Under the pieces are notes generated by a model. It did not search any database. It was given only the letters and a program-made list of their open reading frames with translations, and was not told where the DNA came from. From Phytobacter ursingii (lineage in GTDB: Bacteria; Pseudomonadota; Gammaproteobacteria; Enterobacterales; Enterobacteriaceae), in the NCBI GenBank assembly GCA_901456055.1, contig CABDWT010000018.1:496001-560000 (forward strand): 64,000 nt of DNA, in the 5' to 3' direction. Shown here piece after piece: positions 63,525 through 64,000 of this stretch; positions within the stretch are counted from its first letter, which is position 1, and each line of letters starts with the position of its first letter. A program made the position numbers and the translations under genes.

Positions 63525-64000
63525 TTGAAATGGTGCTGTCGGAAGGCGCTGATCTCCTCGCTTTTCTATCTCTTATTACTGGGTAGCGCTCTTATCTGGC
63601 TCAGACACGCCAGCGCAGCGCCGTCCGTGCAACAAAAGCCGCCTGAAACAATACCTGTATGGGTCTATGACGCAGAGAGTTTCGCATTCTGGCGCGACGC
63701 ACAGGGGAATTATCAAGGGTTATACCCACGCCTCGCGGCCATGCTCCATGAGCGCTATGGCTATAACGTGCAGATACGCCCCATTGATGCAGAGGAAATG
63801 GATCGGCGTTTTGCTAATGATGATTATGGCCTGTACGCTGGCGTGATTCGCACTGATGACCTTGCGCGCAACCGGATATTATCTTCCCGGCTGTTCGATA
63901 ATGAAGTCGTTGCAGCCAGCACGACTCAGCGTATCTACACACCAGAGGATTTGCACAATAGCCGTGTACTCTTTCTGCGTGATGACGCCACGCAGGATCG
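63525..64000 (+). CDS. Membrane-anchored protein with periplasmic SBP-like domain (5' part)
   Basis: The frame is open from about 63501 to the window end. TTG at 63525 is preferred because AGAGG lies eight bases upstream; GTG at 63501 lacks a ribosome site. The product begins with a signal anchor (KALISSLFYLLLLGSALIWL), then a region like the N-terminus of solute-binding protein family 3 domains (FAFWRDAQGNYQGLYPRLAAMLHERYGY). Such domains occur as sensor parts of histidine kinases and cyclic-di-GMP enzymes. The output domain is outside the window, so the function cannot be named. Confidence 0.65.
   Translation, partial: MKWCCRKALISSLFYLLLLGSALIWLRHASAAPSVQQKPPETIPVWVYDAESFAFWRDAQGNYQGLYPRLAAMLHERYGYNVQIRPIDAEEMDRRFANDDYGLYAGVIRTDDLARNRILSSRLFDNEVVAASTTQRIYTPEDLHNSRVLFLRDDATQD

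Overview
The window is chromosomal DNA of an Enterobacteriaceae member close to Escherichia, Salmonella and Citrobacter. Most proteins align by eye almost end to end with their E. coli counterparts. The backbone order matches the E. coli 40-43 min region: pykA-lpxM-mepM-znuACB-ruvBA-ruvC-yebC-nudB-aspS-yecDEN-cmoAB-cutC-yecM-argS-flhEAB-cheZYBR-tap-tar-cheWA-motBA-flhCD-uspC-otsAB-araHGF-ftnB-azuC. Presence of tap together with a rhamnogalacturonan-type hydrolase/transporter pair suggests a Citrobacter-like genome, but the species cannot be fixed from this sequence alone.

Layout. 1-7.6 kb: end of pykA, lipid A acylation (lpxM), cell-wall hydrolase (mepM), the Zur-boxed znuA/znuCB zinc importer and the LexA-boxed ruvAB operon. 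7.7-9.5 kb: a divergent SDR-epimerase/XRE regulator pair occupying the usual yebB position. 9.5-18.4 kb: ruvC-yebC-nudB-aspS, yecD-yecE, yecN, cmoAB (tRNA cmo5U), cutC and yecM. 18.5-26.3 kb: an accessory nine-gene, tightly overlapping operon (NTF2-like, SDR, FAD oxidoreductase, DUF1365, CFA-synthase-like methyltransferase, DUF2878, chalcone-isomerase-like, DUF3833 lipoprotein, DUF523-DUF1722) headed by a MlrA/BluR-type MerR regulator. It looks like a membrane-lipid modification system related to light or singlet-oxygen stress clusters of other proteobacteria. 26.6-31.4 kb: argS, then a GH105-type hydrolase and GPH symporter under a promoter with a KdgR-like box.

31.4-52 kb: the flagellar/chemotaxis regulon. 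Three things are odd here. A CPBP membrane protease lies between flhB and cheZ. A roughly 3.9 kb AT-rich fimbrial island (two SCPU pilin paralogues, a two-domain adhesin and a broken third SCPU gene) separates cheW from tar. The cheA reading frame is interrupted by an in-frame amber codon just before the P5 domain. FliA (sigma28) promoters are readable upstream of tar and inside flhC; the second would also produce the small RNA MotR, whose terminator is visible.

52.5-64 kb: uspC, trehalose synthesis (otsBA), the arabinose ABC importer (araFGH), a DJ-1/PfpI protein, a cysteine-rich degenerate ferritin (ftnB-like), a DcuB-like dicarboxylate transporter, the dual-function azuC/AzuR gene with CRP sites, an RpiB/LacAB-family isomerase with a second KdgR-like box, and the 5' part of a membrane-anchored sensor-like gene that runs off the end.
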